Shown here: positions 16,698 through 25,463 of the stretch, one piece after another
Layout of the letters: the number at the start of each line of letters is the position of its first letter
How positions within the stretch are numbered: the stretch's first letter is position 1
From: Nitrospirota bacterium
GTDB taxonomy: Bacteria; Nitrospirota; Thermodesulfovibrionia; Thermodesulfovibrionales; Dissulfurispiraceae
Direction: 5' to 3'
Length of the DNA: 62,144 bases
NCBI GenBank assembly: GCA_015233655.1
Contig: JADFXI010000003.1
Coordinates: 1-62,144, forward strand
The notes under the pieces: model-generated
Database searches by the model: none
The model's input: only the letters and a program-made list of their open reading frames with translations
What the model was told of the DNA's origin: nothing
Made by a program: the position numbers and the translations under genes

Positions 16698-17863
16698 TGA
16701 GTTGCAATTCCCAAAAAATCTCTCGCCATCTCTTTCATAATTTCGGCCCGCGTGAATCTGGCAATAAATAATTGCCGCTTCTCCTGATCAACTGCCCGCT
16801 TGAACCGGTCATACTTCCGGCAAAAGTCCTCAATGTCGCACGGCCTGAATACCAGGCTGTCCGGGAGGTTTTCTTCAAGAAATTCCTTTGCATATCCCTC
16901 GACTCCTGCTATGATGGGTTTGCGGGTGGCGGCATACTCAAATATTTTTGACGGCAAAACTTTCTTGAAGGCTTCGTAATTATTCAGGTGCAAAAAGACC
17001 ATATCGCTTTGCCGGTAAAATGAAACTAATTCTTTTCTGCTTACCGGATTCAGTATTCTCACATTACTCAAGTGAGACGCCCTCTCCTTCAAAGCCGCTT
17101 TTCTGCCGCCGTCTCCGATAATATGGAATTCGAGGTCCGGATATCTTTCGGCTATTTGGGGAACAATCTTTTCGAGTCCCTGCCCGTCGCCTATATTGCC
17201 GGTATACGTAATGACAGTCTTATCAGTTTGTTCGGTCTTGGTAAGATCGAATGAAACATCCAAAAACTCGTCATCTATTCCATTTGGGAAAAAAGAATAA
17301 GCTTTTTTATATTTCTTCTGAAAATATGGAGCAAAACCTTTAGAAACCAAATTCACTTTTTGCGCCCTCATAAGAGCAAACCGTTCTACAAGGCCCATCA
17401 ATGGAATAACGGCTTTAAGCCCGGATTTATAAAGGACCGATCTTAACGTATCGACAAAGATGTCCCTTATGTCCAGATATAAGGGAATGTTCTTTTGCCT
17501 GGAAATGATTGCTCCCAGAAAAGCGCTGAAAAGCCTGCTGGAGGTAGCGAATACACAGTCATACTGTCTCTTTCGAGTATACTTGAGCGTCTCCATGAAG
17601 TAAGTCAGAAAAGACCTCGCCTGGTCCGAGAATCCGCTTTTGTGAAAAGGGACCCTGATACGCCGTATCGTGACATTGTCGAGTATTTGCATCTCTCCGG
17701 TGGCGACCTTGTACGTACTGTATCTGTTAGGCAGTGTTGTTACGACCTCTATGGTATCACGTTCGCCCAGCTGCTCTTTCAACGCCTGCACAAAGGCGGT
17801 TGTCCTGAATGAGCCGGCAGACAGGTCCGGCTCATAATAGAAGGAGATGACGAGGATTCTCAT
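16694..17863 (-). CDS. GT4-family glycosyltransferase (WbuB-like)
   Basis: A 389-residue GT-B enzyme starting RILVISFYYEPDLSAGSFRT, the opening seen in WbuB-like aminosugar transferases. It has PLYLDIRDIFVDTL in the acceptor half, YTGNIGDGQGLEKIVPQI at the domain hinge, and VLPSKIFEYAATRKPIIAGV in the donor half. WbuB-type enzymes often add FucNAc or a related 6-deoxyaminosugar near WecB genes, and here wecB directly precedes it with an ATGA overlap. Donor specificity is inferred from that context. Confidence 0.83.
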   Translation of the reverse strand: MRILVISFYYEPDLSAGSFRTTAFVQALKEQLGERDTIEVVTTLPNRYSTYKVATGEMQILDNVTIRRIRVPFHKSGFSDQARSFLTYFMETLKYTRKRQYDCVFATSSRLFSAFLGAIISRQKNIPLYLDIRDIFVDTLRSVLYKSGLKAVIPLMGLVERFALMRAQKVNLVSKGFAPYFQKKYKKAYSFFPNGIDDEFLDVSFDLTKTEQTDKTVITYTGNIGDGQGLEKIVPQIAERYPDLEFHIIGDGGRKAALKERASHLSNVRILNPVSRKELVSFYRQSDMVFLHLNNYEAFKKVLPSKIFEYAATRKPIIAGVEGYAKEFLEENLPDSLVFRPCDIEDFCRKYDRFKRAVDQEKRQLFIARFTRAEIMKEMARDFLGIATQ

Positions 17864-18960
17864 AACGCAAGCAGTTTGCCGATAATGCGCCCTGCCGTCT
17901 TTCCGTCCCAGAGTTCAGGGACCTTGGAGGATTTGCGTCCGCCTTTTTTGAAGCTCATAAAGGCATCCAGCATCTTTTCACCCGTAGTCCCCACCAGAAT
18001 GTTTGTGCCCTCCTCAATGGTAATCGGTCTTTCCGTGTTATCGCGCACCGTGAAGCATGGTATCCCAAGAGCGGTAGTCTCTTCCTGTATGCCTCCGCTG
18101 TCCGTTATTACCAGCGCGGCATCTTTCCATAATGAAAGGAATTCAAGGTAAGACAGGGGCTGTAAAATTATTATGCCGGAATCTTTTATAAGATAGTCCA
18201 AACCGAACATTTCAATTTTCTTTCTGGTCCTCGGATGCATGGGGAAATACATCTCAGTCTCTTTTGCTATATCTCTAAGGCCTGAAAGTATGTCCCTTAG
18301 TTTTGCCTCATCATCGACATTGGAAGGCCTGTGCAGGGTAACAACGACGCGGGGCGCACCCTTTCCAGCCTGCCACCGGTGTCCCTCACCGGTTACTGCG
18401 CAGGCCTTCAGCTTTTCCAGGCCGTAATAAAGCGCATCTATCATAATGTTTCCAACAAAGAATATCCGGTCTTCCCTTTTCCCCTCACTCCTTAAATTGC
18501 CGACCCCGCTCCTTTCAGTTACAAACAGATAATCCGAAATGGAGTCGGTCACTATCCTGTTAATCTCTTCAGGCATAGACATGTCCCCGCTCCTGAGCCC
18601 AGCCTCTATATGTGCAACTTTGACATTCAACTTCTTTGCCGTAATCGAGCATGCAAGCGTGGAATTGACATCTCCGACAACCAGAACGATATCGGGTTTT
18701 TCTTTAAGACATACCTTCTCAAACTCCACAATCACGCCTGCCGTTTGCACTGCATGACTCCCTGATCCCACATTCAAAAAATAATCCGGCTCGCTTATAT
18801 CAAAATCGTCAAAAAAAGCCTTCGACATCTCGTAGTCATAATGCTGTCCGGTATGGACCAGTTTAAAGTCAGCTTTTGATATGTAATGCTTAGCTTCATG
18901 AAGGAGCGGCGCTATCTTCATGAAGTTAGGCCTTGCGCCTGCCGCCAGAAGAACTTTCAT
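17860..18960 (-). CDS. wecB: UDP-N-acetylglucosamine 2-epimerase, non-hydrolysing
   Basis: Interconverts UDP-GlcNAc and UDP-ManNAc, or the analogous step on 6-deoxy derivatives. The protein begins MKVLLAAGARPNFMKIAPLL. It has HTGQHYDYEMS, HIEAGLRSGDMSMPEEINR with catalytic acids, and ITDSGGIQEETTALGIPCF at the UDP site. ATG 18960 is preferred because AAGGAAG lies just upstream and family members start here; ATG 18981 would add seven residues. Length is normal. The non-hydrolysing form, not NeuC, is indicated by family similarity. The product could feed ManNAc or ManNAcA synthesis, but no UDP-ManNAc dehydrogenase is in the window. Confidence 0.92.
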   Translation of the reverse strand: MKVLLAAGARPNFMKIAPLLHEAKHYISKADFKLVHTGQHYDYEMSKAFFDDFDISEPDYFLNVGSGSHAVQTAGVIVEFEKVCLKEKPDIVLVVGDVNSTLACSITAKKLNVKVAHIEAGLRSGDMSMPEEINRIVTDSISDYLFVTERSGVGNLRSEGKREDRIFFVGNIMIDALYYGLEKLKACAVTGEGHRWQAGKGAPRVVVTLHRPSNVDDEAKLRDILSGLRDIAKETEMYFPMHPRTRKKIEMFGLDYLIKDSGIIILQPLSYLEFLSLWKDAALVITDSGGIQEETTALGIPCFTVRDNTERPITIEEGTNILVGTTGEKMLDAFMSFKKGGRKSSKVPELWDGKTAGRIIGKLLAL

Positions 18961-18980
18961 GATACTTCCTTCCCTCTCCA

Positions 18981-20429
18981 TCAGCCGAGAAACCCTTTAA
19001 TGCGCGCATTAACTAGATTTAAAGCCATGCGAAACCTGTTCTTCAGGCCATCGGACTTGAAAACCCATTCCTTATAAAAAACGGGACTCAACAGAAAAAA
19101 CTTGCCGAATCTTCTCTGAAACTTTCTCCTCGCAAAAAATGAGTGGATATAATAGAATGAGTCCAGTATTTCTTCTTCTGTTAGAAATTCGGTCTTCATA
19201 ACAGGGCGGTAATCGGTCGAATACGTTGGTGATGTAACGTAGCGTGACCAATCCTCTGAATTGATCAGCCCCTTATCCTTTGCTATATGGTATAGTTCGG
19301 TCCCCGGGAATGGACAGGCGATGGAAACCATGACGTCATCGCCAATTTCTTTGAGGAGTTTTACTGTCATCTTTGCAGACTCTTTCGTCTCACCCAAATT
19401 GCCCACCATAGTAAAAGTTCCTGTTGAGAGTCCTATGTCCCGTGCTGTAATGTGAGCATCCCTGATCTGTTGGTCCGTTATATTTTTTCTCATTCGCTTT
19501 CTGACGTTTAAATCGCCGGACTCTACACCAAAGTCAACGCGCACACAGCCGGCATCCTTTATGGCCTGCAGCATTTCTCTGTCCACAGTATTTACACGGG
19601 CATTAGCCATCCACCTGAATGGTATACCGCTTTCTTTAATAAGATTGCAAAACTCAAGGACCCGCACTTTCTGAACAGTAAAAAGATCGTCGACAAAGTC
19701 AAAGCTGAGCATGCCATAATTCTTGTGCAAATAAATAATCTCGTCAAAAATGTTCCTGGCGCTGCGGGCCCTGAACTTTCTTGCAAAGATGGTGTGAGAA
19801 TCGCAAAAGGTGCAAAAATTAGGGCATCCACGGCTCGAAAGCAACGCGAACACAGGCGCGTCGCTATTCGCCGTTATATGAAACACCTTATATGCAGACA
19901 TATTAAAATATTCCCACGCAGGAAAAGGAAGGCTGTCCAGGTCTTTTATAAACTCGCGGTCCGGAGTCTGAATAATTTCAGCCCCTCTTTTAAAACAGAG
20001 CCCCCTGACCTCGCCTATGTCGGTTCCACTGGAAAAAGCGCCCGCAAGTTCTCTCAAAGTTGTTTCCCCCTCCCCTCTTACAATAATGTCCAGGGCCGGG
20101 ATTTCGAGCAATGTCCTCTCCGGGATCGATGAAGGATGAGGGCCGCCGGCAATCAAAGGGGTATCCGGCAGAACATTCTTGATCAGCACTGAAAGCCTCT
20201 GCGCATCGGCAAACTGATTCGTCATGAATGATAGGCCGACCATAAGCCATTTTCTCGAAACAAGGAAATCTTTGAAATCATCGTCTGCAACAGGCTTAAC
20301 ATTGAAGTCCTGAATGCAGGGTTCAAACCCGGCTTGCCTCACATAAGCCGCGAGATAGGCGAGTCCCAGCGGGGGGCTTTTCCGCGGGTACGAATAGTTG
20401 GGATATATCAATAAAATATCTTTGCTCAT
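18981..20429 (-). CDS. B12-binding-type radical SAM protein
   Basis: Residues 1-150 form the Rossmann-like B12-binding domain seen in this class (IYPNYSYPRKSPPLGLAYLA, LIAGGPHPSSIPERTL, VRGEGETTLREL). No DxHxxG lower-axial His motif is seen, as is common here. The radical SAM core follows with SSRGCPNFCTFCDS, the C-x3-C-x2-C that binds the 4Fe-4S cluster. Members include methyltransferases and ring-modifying enzymes. ATG 20429 is chosen because it overlaps the upstream stop by one base (TGATG); an extension to 20510 adds residues unlike the family. It sits between wecB and a glucuronyl C5-epimerase gene, suggesting a sugar or lipid-linked substrate, which is inference. Confidence 0.83.
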   Translation of the reverse strand: MSKDILLIYPNYSYPRKSPPLGLAYLAAYVRQAGFEPCIQDFNVKPVADDDFKDFLVSRKWLMVGLSFMTNQFADAQRLSVLIKNVLPDTPLIAGGPHPSSIPERTLLEIPALDIIVRGEGETTLRELAGAFSSGTDIGEVRGLCFKRGAEIIQTPDREFIKDLDSLPFPAWEYFNMSAYKVFHITANSDAPVFALLSSRGCPNFCTFCDSHTIFARKFRARSARNIFDEIIYLHKNYGMLSFDFVDDLFTVQKVRVLEFCNLIKESGIPFRWMANARVNTVDREMLQAIKDAGCVRVDFGVESGDLNVRKRMRKNITDQQIRDAHITARDIGLSTGTFTMVGNLGETKESAKMTVKLLKEIGDDVMVSIACPFPGTELYHIAKDKGLINSEDWSRYVTSPTYSTDYRPVMKTEFLTEEEILDSFYYIHSFFARRKFQRRFGKFFLLSPVFYKEWVFKSDGLKNRFRMALNLVNARIKGFLG

Positions 20430-21421
20430 CAAAACCACTTCAACTTGAAATATATTTTCCATGCCTGTGAAAGAACACGGTATATCGGATTGTGCAGTTG
20501 ACCGTTCCACCTTTCGGCAAACCGCCGAAAAACATCTTCACCTGTGAGAGCATACATGGCCTGCATCTGCACAACATGAAGTTTCTGATAATAAATGCTG
20601 CTGGGCATGGTGGGCTGTCCGCTGCCGTTGAATTTGACCAGATCGTAGCTTGTCCAGAATCCGAGGTCATAATACCTAAGATTATCAATTAGTGTCCTTA
20701 CGCAGCTGTCCCACAATTCCCGGGCGTAGGGATCATTGAAAAAAAGAGCATAATCCCTTATTCCCCATAAGGCCCAGACCAACCCGTTAAGAACATGGTT
20801 GGGTGGTTCTACTATGTATTCCTCCAGCCACACGTACCCCCGGAAATCGTTCAGCACGCCGCCGGGATGTCGATGCGCTAGATATTTAAACGAATTAAAT
20901 GCCTTGTGAGCGGCGTGCAAGTAACGATCATCATTGCTGAACTGATAAGCTCGAAGGCATACGGATATTCCCTGTCCCTGGGCAAGAGCGGACCGCCAGG
21001 GAGAGGTAAGGTAGTTGCGCATTTCAAATGGGAATGTATATTCCCATAATAGCACATCATCCTCGACCAATCTGCCGTGATCCAGAAAAAAAGCGGCTTG
21101 AGTCAGGAAATCGGCCTTACAATCTTCTCCGGACAGCACCTTGTCGTAATATCCCAGGGCGAGCTGGGCTATGGCATTGGGATTGTACTGCAGGCCCAGA
21201 TCGCCTTTGTAATCCAGCATGATTACCCCCTGTTCATCGAGGGTCGTAATCAAGCCAACTTTATCTTCATAGTTTTGAGGGTAGGCGTGCAAAGATTTTC
21301 GGTGCTCTTCACTAATAACATTTACCCTAAGCGTTGTATGCCAGAATTTCAGGTTTGAACTATTGTAATGCAAAAAATACGAGGAGATTATTCTCTTCAG
21401 ATATGCATACTTCGCTCTCAT
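20429..21421 (-). CDS. D-glucuronyl C5-epimerase-like protein
   Basis: The 330-residue protein matches the C-terminal catalytic domain of heparan glucuronyl C5-epimerases, which turn D-glucuronate into L-iduronate within a polymer. Recognisable parts are WRSALAQGQGISVCLRAYQF, LEEYIVEPPNHVLNGLVWAL and PSSIYYQKLHVVQMQAMYAL; these aromatic-rich segments line the substrate cleft in the family. No signal peptide is seen, so it should act in the cytoplasm, perhaps on a lipid-linked repeat. Animal enzymes are longer and membrane anchored. No UDP-glucose dehydrogenase accompanies it, so GlcA as substrate is assumed. Gene order AsnB, epimerase, B12 radical SAM, WecB is tight. Confidence 0.85.
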   Translation of the reverse strand: MRAKYAYLKRIISSYFLHYNSSNLKFWHTTLRVNVISEEHRKSLHAYPQNYEDKVGLITTLDEQGVIMLDYKGDLGLQYNPNAIAQLALGYYDKVLSGEDCKADFLTQAAFFLDHGRLVEDDVLLWEYTFPFEMRNYLTSPWRSALAQGQGISVCLRAYQFSNDDRYLHAAHKAFNSFKYLAHRHPGGVLNDFRGYVWLEEYIVEPPNHVLNGLVWALWGIRDYALFFNDPYARELWDSCVRTLIDNLRYYDLGFWTSYDLVKFNGSGQPTMPSSIYYQKLHVVQMQAMYALTGEDVFRRFAERWNGQLHNPIYRVLSQAWKIYFKLKWF

Positions 21422-21431
21422 TTATTATTGC

Positions 21432-23333
21432 TCAGAACCTTTCGCCGTCGATAAACATTCTTGCCCATTCCTCAATTAAATAAACAGACAGCAAGAGATA
21501 GTGGACATCGTTTCGGTTGCTTTCCACATCCTGAAAAAGTTTCTGCACCGACTTCGGAGAAAACCATCCCCGGCGGCGCAACGCCTCGTCACTGAGGACC
21601 GAACGGATTTGTTCGTGCAGCGGACCGAGCATCCACTCGCGCACCGGGGCCACAAATCCGGTTTTCGGCCTGTAAATCACCTCGGCAGGAAGAAACGGCT
21701 CCATAGAGCGTTTGAATATATATTTTCCGGTCATTCCTTTTTGTTTAAAATTGCCCGGAATCGCAAATGCCAACCTCACCAGATTAACGTCTATAAGAGG
21801 CACTCGTATTTCAACGCCTCGCGCCATCCCCATTTTATCGGTGTAATTCAGGTTATGGTCCGCGAGAAAAAAACGGGTATCGAGAAACAACATTTTGTCG
21901 ATGGGGTCTGTTCCCGGAAAAGTTTGCAGAGCATCCCGCATTACGCGTAACGGATCATGGCCCCGAAGTCTCCTGCGCATGTCATCGTGAAGGAGATTCA
22001 TGGCGTACTGCTCCGGCGCCCATGTAAAATATCGGAACAGACGCTGCTCTTCAGTTTCGTCGGCATATCTGAACATCCTTTTAAATCTTCGACCCAATGC
22101 GCCGGACGAGGGCGAGAGTTCACTGAGAAGCTGCAATCCGGAACGTACGGTAGAAGGCATCCATCCCCACCATTTTTCGAGGTGTAAGGCAGCGTGTCTT
22201 CTATACCCCGAAAAGATATCATCTCCGCCGGCACCGGAAAGCAGTACATAATCGCCGTTGGCGCGGGCAGCTTCGGCAATGAGCAGTACATTCAGCGGGG
22301 CCAAATCAGCCTGCGGTTCATCCAAATGCCAGACCATCTCGCGAACACGACCCAGTACCGAATCTTCCAGCACAACTTCCTGGAGTTCCACTCCAATATG
22401 GCGGGCCGCTTTACGCGCATAATCAAGGTCGTTAACCATGCCCTCCCATTTTCGTCCGTCAGCATAATTTATGGTATAGCATCGGGATATGCGGCGCCCG
22501 TCCTTCTCTGCCATACTAACTACGGCACTGGAATCGAGACCGCCTGACAGAAATGCCCCTACAGGGACATCACTGACAAGCTGGGACTGAACAGAGCGGT
22601 GCAATTGCTCCCTTAAAAGTTCCAGAACAGCGGCCTCGCCCTTGCCGGTCAGGCCGTCTGCAGGTCTCACTTCAACCGTGTGCTCGACAACAGGAGTACA
22701 ACCTATCTGAACGCTTATGGTCTGTCCGGGGGGAAGTTTGCGCACTTCTGAAAACAAGGTCCCTGGGCCGGGGGTCCATAAATAGAGCAGGGTCTCAAAA
22801 ACCGCTTTTTCGTCTATCTCCCTGGAAAAGTCCTTCCAGCACAAAAAACTCTTTATTTCTGATGCAAAAAGAAATGCATCCTTTCGAGCCATAAAATATA
22901 GAGGTTTTACGCCCAATGGGTCACGGGACAAGAACAATTTCCGCTCTCTGTTGTCCCATATGGCAAATGCCCAAATCCCATCAAGAGCTTTCGCGCAAGC
23001 AGGCCCCTGTTCATGGAATAGATTCAAAAGCACCTCTGTATCCGTAGTTGAACGGAATTGATATCCCTTAGATTCAAGCCCGCATCTCAACTCGCGGTAG
23101 TTATATATCTCGCCGTTATAGGTGATACAAAATCTCCCTTCAGCATCCCACATAGGCTGCTTGCCTCTGTCGCTCAGGTCGAGAATGGAGAGGCGATTGT
23201 GTCCAAGAGACAGAGGGAGTGCAGGATCGGACCAGCACTCGGATGCATCAGGACCCCTATGCCGCATAATACCCATCATCTCTTTGATAAGACTCTCATC
23301 TTTTAGTCCAAGGTAGCCGGCTATTCCGCACAT
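21432..23333 (-). CDS. asnB: Asparagine synthase (glutamine-hydrolysing) family amidotransferase
   Basis: The N-terminal Ntn glutaminase begins MCGIAGYLG, with Cys2 as nucleophile, RHRGPD, and TYNGEIYNYREL binding glutamine. The C-terminal ATP-PPi synthetase domain has FLSGGLDSSAVVSMAE (PP-loop) and LLSGAGGDDIFSGYRRH. The 633-residue length is typical of AsnB homologues in polysaccharide and exosortase clusters. There they probably amidate uronic acids or other carboxylated sugars instead of making free asparagine. The adjacent glucuronyl C5-epimerase makes uronate amidation an attractive but unproven role. Confidence 0.92.
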   Translation of the reverse strand: MCGIAGYLGLKDESLIKEMMGIMRHRGPDASECWSDPALPLSLGHNRLSILDLSDRGKQPMWDAEGRFCITYNGEIYNYRELRCGLESKGYQFRSTTDTEVLLNLFHEQGPACAKALDGIWAFAIWDNRERKLFLSRDPLGVKPLYFMARKDAFLFASEIKSFLCWKDFSREIDEKAVFETLLYLWTPGPGTLFSEVRKLPPGQTISVQIGCTPVVEHTVEVRPADGLTGKGEAAVLELLREQLHRSVQSQLVSDVPVGAFLSGGLDSSAVVSMAEKDGRRISRCYTINYADGRKWEGMVNDLDYARKAARHIGVELQEVVLEDSVLGRVREMVWHLDEPQADLAPLNVLLIAEAARANGDYVLLSGAGGDDIFSGYRRHAALHLEKWWGWMPSTVRSGLQLLSELSPSSGALGRRFKRMFRYADETEEQRLFRYFTWAPEQYAMNLLHDDMRRRLRGHDPLRVMRDALQTFPGTDPIDKMLFLDTRFFLADHNLNYTDKMGMARGVEIRVPLIDVNLVRLAFAIPGNFKQKGMTGKYIFKRSMEPFLPAEVIYRPKTGFVAPVREWMLGPLHEQIRSVLSDEALRRRGWFSPKSVQKLFQDVESNRNDVHYLLLSVYLIEEWARMFIDGERF

Positions 23334-24418
23334 AGTCTGTTATAAATATTTGCTAATCTCGGAATAACAGCAGAACAGGAATATAGAGTTTTGCTCTTGT
23401 CTTTATTATAGTTGCCCATCTGTATCCTTAAATCAGGGCTTGCAATAAGGTTGCGTATCCCCTTCACAAAGCCGTCGACATCTCCAATCTCGAATAAATA
23501 CCCACCTTTACCGTCGTCTATCATCTCGGGGATAGCGCCTACGCGTGTTGAGATAACCGGCAGGCCCACAGCCATAGCCTCAAGGACTGAGTAAGGGAAT
23601 CCCTCCGTATGAGAGGGAAGAAAAAAAAGATCGGAATTGCACATCTCCTCAATCACTGTCGGATTATTCATAAGGCCCATTATTTTGATGTTGCCGGGCA
23701 GCTGACCAGTGATCGCTTTCACATCGGCTGTCTCAGCCCCTATCAAATCAAAATGAATATAAGGGAGTCTCCTTGCAGTTTCCACAATTTCGGCAAGCCC
23801 CTTTGCAAATGCAAGCCCTGCGACAAATAGGACCCTTGCGTGCTCACGCGAAGTCCCATAATAATGCACCCGATTTGTGAAAACGTCATCCGGGAGAAAG
23901 TTGGGTATCTGTTCACATCTGACAGACGCAACTATTTTTTTAATGTATTCATAGGACTTCAAGTTTTCAGCAATATTCACATTGGACAGACGAATCAAAA
24001 GATCCAATGCATTATGAAAGCTCTTGCCCGATGGCTCCGGAATGTTACCTCTAAAATGACTTACCATAGGAATTCCACACAACCTCACGATAAGTGCACA
24101 GAACGTGTCGCGAAAAACGCCTACTTTTGAAAGGCTGCAGCTTAAATGTACGACATCAGGGCGATTCTTTGCGAGGTGATATACAAGCGATCCCATTATG
24201 TTCAGCAGCCTTAATTGTTCACTTGCAGAAAAAGTTACATTATCAAAGAAACCGCGCCCGCCGCGTATTCTTGTGTCAACAATGTAAAGGTCATACTGAG
24301 AGGCCAGTTCACTCTCAAGCACCAGCTTTGTCCATGAAGCTATCCCTCCCTGAGGCGGCGGCAGTGGAGATATAAACAACACTCGCTTACTTTTTTTATT
24401 TTTCTCCGGTTCTTTCAT
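23321..24418 (-). CDS. GT4-family glycosyltransferase
   Basis: A 365-residue GT-B enzyme. After a Lys-rich start it shows VLFISPLPPPQGGIASWTKL (GG loop), PMVSHFRGNIPEPSG in the acceptor half, and VLFVAGLAFAKGLAEIVETA at the hinge. The donor half has SDLFFLPSHTEGFPYSVLEA and AVGLPVISTRVGAIPEMIDD, the EX7E region. Its 3' end overlaps asnB by 13 bp. The 106-bp gap upstream (24419-24524) holds no clear promoter or hairpin. Donor and acceptor are unknown. Confidence 0.87.
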   Translation of the reverse strand: MKEPEKNKKSKRVLFISPLPPPQGGIASWTKLVLESELASQYDLYIVDTRIRGGRGFFDNVTFSASEQLRLLNIMGSLVYHLAKNRPDVVHLSCSLSKVGVFRDTFCALIVRLCGIPMVSHFRGNIPEPSGKSFHNALDLLIRLSNVNIAENLKSYEYIKKIVASVRCEQIPNFLPDDVFTNRVHYYGTSREHARVLFVAGLAFAKGLAEIVETARRLPYIHFDLIGAETADVKAITGQLPGNIKIMGLMNNPTVIEEMCNSDLFFLPSHTEGFPYSVLEAMAVGLPVISTRVGAIPEMIDDGKGGYLFEIGDVDGFVKGIRNLIASPDLRIQMGNYNKDKSKTLYSCSAVIPRLANIYNRLCAE

Positions 24419-24524
24419 TCAGAGTTTTTGTAGAATTCAGCGGCCGGCATATCTGAAACCCCGCAATTTTTCTTCAGTTCGGAAGGCTATCGCATCAATT
24501 GAGCGCAGATATGTTTGTTGTGCT

Positions 24525-25463
24525 TCAGCCACACTTAAACTTAACACGTTCCGGGAAATCCTTTGCGTAAGAAGATATAGTAAGCTTCAATCCTTCTTTT
24601 AAGGGGATGCAAGGCTCAAAACCAAGTATCCCCTTCGCTTTTTGAATGTCCAGTATGCTGGCCGCAATGTCATTTTTACGATTTCTCACGTAGGTTACAT
24701 CCATTGCTATATCGGTTAATTGCCGCAGCTCACCAAGGACATCATTAATGGATATGCCCTTACCGCTTCCAATATTAAAGACATCTTCGTCAGAATTCGA
24801 TTCTGCCAACAGATGACATGCTTTAATAACATCATCAATATGTATAAAGTCACGAATGGCACTTCCATCTCCATGTACGATGACGGAGGCCCCTGTAAGC
24901 AGTTTGCCTATGGCAATAGCAATAAAACCCTGCCTCCCAAAAATATTTTGGCCCCCGCCATATGGGTTCGCCAGCCTCATTATCTTGCAATCAAGGCCGT
25001 ACTGGTATTTATAAAGCTTCAAATACTTCTCGATAGTCAGCTTGTGAATCCCGTGTGAACTGATCGGGTCAGTTGATGCGGATTCGTGGACCGGCAAGTT
25101 GCGCTTGATGCCGTAAACCGATGCCGAAGAGATAAATACGACCCTCCCGACGTGTTCACGTAAGCATAGTTTTAATAAACTGATGGTCTGTACAACATTA
25201 TTCATGATTTCTTCGTTTTCATCGACTGCATCACCCGGAACGGTGCTGGATATAAGATGGAAAACCACGTCTGCTCCTGTGATTGCATGACGCACAGCGT
25301 CTGGTTCTCCGAATGATCCTTCTATCCATTCGATTCCATCAGGAAGTTTGTCATAGGGAGAATTGCGATCGAGCACATGCAGCAGATGCCCCGAACCGGC
25401 ATATGAATTCAAAAGGTTCTTTCCAATAAAACCTGCGCCCAGGATTGCGATCTTTTTTACCAT
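24525..25463 (-). CDS. NAD-dependent sugar epimerase/dehydratase (SDR) with His replacing the catalytic Tyr
   Basis: An extended SDR of 312 residues, GalE/WbpP-like. It has KKIAILGAGFIGKNLLNSYA (NAD loop), FISSASVYG (catalytic Ser), RLANPYGGGQN, and the C-terminal VFNIGSGKGISINDV. Where the family has Tyr-x-x-x-Lys this protein reads SSHGIHKLTIEKYL, so His takes the place of the active-site Tyr while Lys is kept. The codon is CAC and the frame is intact, so this is not a frameshift. The substitution could alter chemistry or mark loss of redox activity. It adjoins a Wzy-like gene. Confidence 0.8.
   Translation of the reverse strand: MVKKIAILGAGFIGKNLLNSYAGSGHLLHVLDRNSPYDKLPDGIEWIEGSFGEPDAVRHAITGADVVFHLISSTVPGDAVDENEEIMNNVVQTISLLKLCLREHVGRVVFISSASVYGIKRNLPVHESASTDPISSHGIHKLTIEKYLKLYKYQYGLDCKIMRLANPYGGGQNIFGRQGFIAIAIGKLLTGASVIVHGDGSAIRDFIHIDDVIKACHLLAESNSDEDVFNIGSGKGISINDVLGELRQLTDIAMDVTYVRNRKNDIAASILDIQKAKGILGFEPCIPLKEGLKLTISSYAKDFPERVKFKCG

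Noticed and set aside
17860-18960. Hydrolysing UDP-GlcNAc 2-epimerase (NeuC) for sialic acid supply
   Set aside because: Motifs and length fit the non-hydrolysing WecB type better, and the NeuB-like gene is 30 kb away.
18981-20510. Longer start at 20510 for the B12 radical SAM protein
   Set aside because: The extra 27 residues overlap the C5-epimerase gene and are unlike the family; ATG 20429 gives a TGATG junction.
24437-24532. A 31-codon minus-strand reading frame from GTG in the 106-bp gap after the SDR gene
   Set aside because: No ribosome-binding site, no recognisable motif, and it is only one frame open by chance in a short gap; not listed as a gene.
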